Origin: Telmatobacter sp035534635
Lineage (GTDB): Bacteria; Acidobacteriota; Terriglobia; Terriglobales; Acidobacteriaceae
NCBI GenBank assembly: GCA_035534635.1
Contig: DATLRP010000032.1
Span: 14,236 to 78,235, forward strand
Reading direction: 5' to 3'
DNA: 64,000 nucleotides
Part shown: positions 63,864 through 64,000 of the stretch, in pieces
Numbering within the stretch: the first letter of the stretch is position 1
Layout: each line of letters opens with the position of its first letter
The notes under the pieces: generated by a model
Database searches by the model: none
What the model saw: the letters and a program-made list of their open reading frames with translations, nothing else
Told to the model about the DNA's origin: nothing
Program-made: the position numbers and the translations under genes

Positions 63864-64000
63864 GCCGTATCGACATATAGCCTCAGGTGCAACCATGCGC
63901 AGGCGAGGGCGACCAGGGCGTGGAAGCAGGCTTTTGATTTTTCGTATCGCGTGGCGAATCTGCGGAAACACTTGAGTCTGCTGAAGCAGCGTTCGATGCG
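63860..64000 (-). mobile_element. 3' end of an IS5-type transposase
   Basis: The minus strand encodes the last 46 residues of an IS5-family DDE transposase: RIERCFSRLKCFRRFATRYEK and the terminal helix ALVALACAWLHLRL. The rest lies beyond the window. The TAG stop at 63860-63862 overlaps the purD stop, so the element end abuts purD; it has not disrupted purD. Whether the copy is intact cannot be judged. Confidence 0.85.

Overview
The window is GC-rich chromosomal DNA with dense bacterial genes. Its gene content and the style of its proteins fit an acidobacterium of the Terriglobia (Acidobacteriaceae-like): many secreted peptidases and large secreted proteins of unknown role, several RND efflux systems, a PaoABC-type aldehyde oxidoreductase, and scattered trp/aro genes. 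The taxonomic call is an inference from gene content; no rRNA gene is present to confirm it.

Layout. 1-2194 (minus): the TolC-type channel and lipoprotein adaptor of an RND-type exporter whose remainder lies before the window. 2419-4257 (plus): a sugar porter with a large extra loop. 4379-7081 (minus): a ~900-residue secreted protein of unknown function. 7349-8553 (plus): a two-gene unit of an unknown acidic protein translationally coupled to a variant PIN-domain protein. 8606-15686 (minus): an aromatic amino acid block reading trpC, trpF, a carboxymuconolactone decarboxylase-like gene, trpB, trpA, chorismate mutase, DAHP synthase, prephenate dehydrogenase and a SnoaL-like protein, with a tRNA (anticodon CAT, probably Ile2) upstream at 15781-15856. 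trpE, trpG and trpD are not in the window.

16225-20595 (plus): a Tat-exported molybdenum aldehyde/xanthine oxidoreductase (2Fe-2S, molybdopterin and FAD/4Fe-4S subunits) plus a small Cys-rich protein, preceded by a promoter-like TATAAT and a perfect palindrome resembling a LacI-family operator. 20688-25661: an ABC-F ATPase and PEP carboxylase. 25699-27230 (minus): a second, YedY-like molybdoenzyme with a cytochrome b partner. 27310-31520: an S10 carboxypeptidase-like protein, a small coiled-coil protein and an S8 subtilase. 31768-31968: a cold-shock protein with a clear intrinsic terminator.

32243-35748 (plus): a PLP decarboxylase, an aldose-epimerase-like protein and galactokinase, tightly packed; then a short-form alpha-glucan phosphorylase. 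37798-45761 (minus): a small membrane protein and an MdtABC-like adaptor plus two RND permeases. 46040-47476: a HAD-UbiA fusion resembling decaprenyl-phosphate phosphoribosyltransferase. 47774-50343: a decayed RND locus in which a frameshifted permease is joined in frame to the C-terminus of an outer membrane factor. 50447-58945: a DUF5946 protein, cysE and cysK (minus), thrS with an unusual TGS insert, a GNAT acetyltransferase and a DUF3857/transglutaminase protein. 59058-64000: lpdA, two small membrane proteins, miaA, purD, and the end of an IS5-type transposase that runs off the window.

Most of the window is ordinary housekeeping and envelope biology. The parts that stand out are the unknown-protein/PIN pair, the chimeric RND pseudogene, the Cys-rich companion of the aldehyde oxidoreductase, and two intergenic palindromes sharing the core GGAANCGTTTCC ahead of two different operons.
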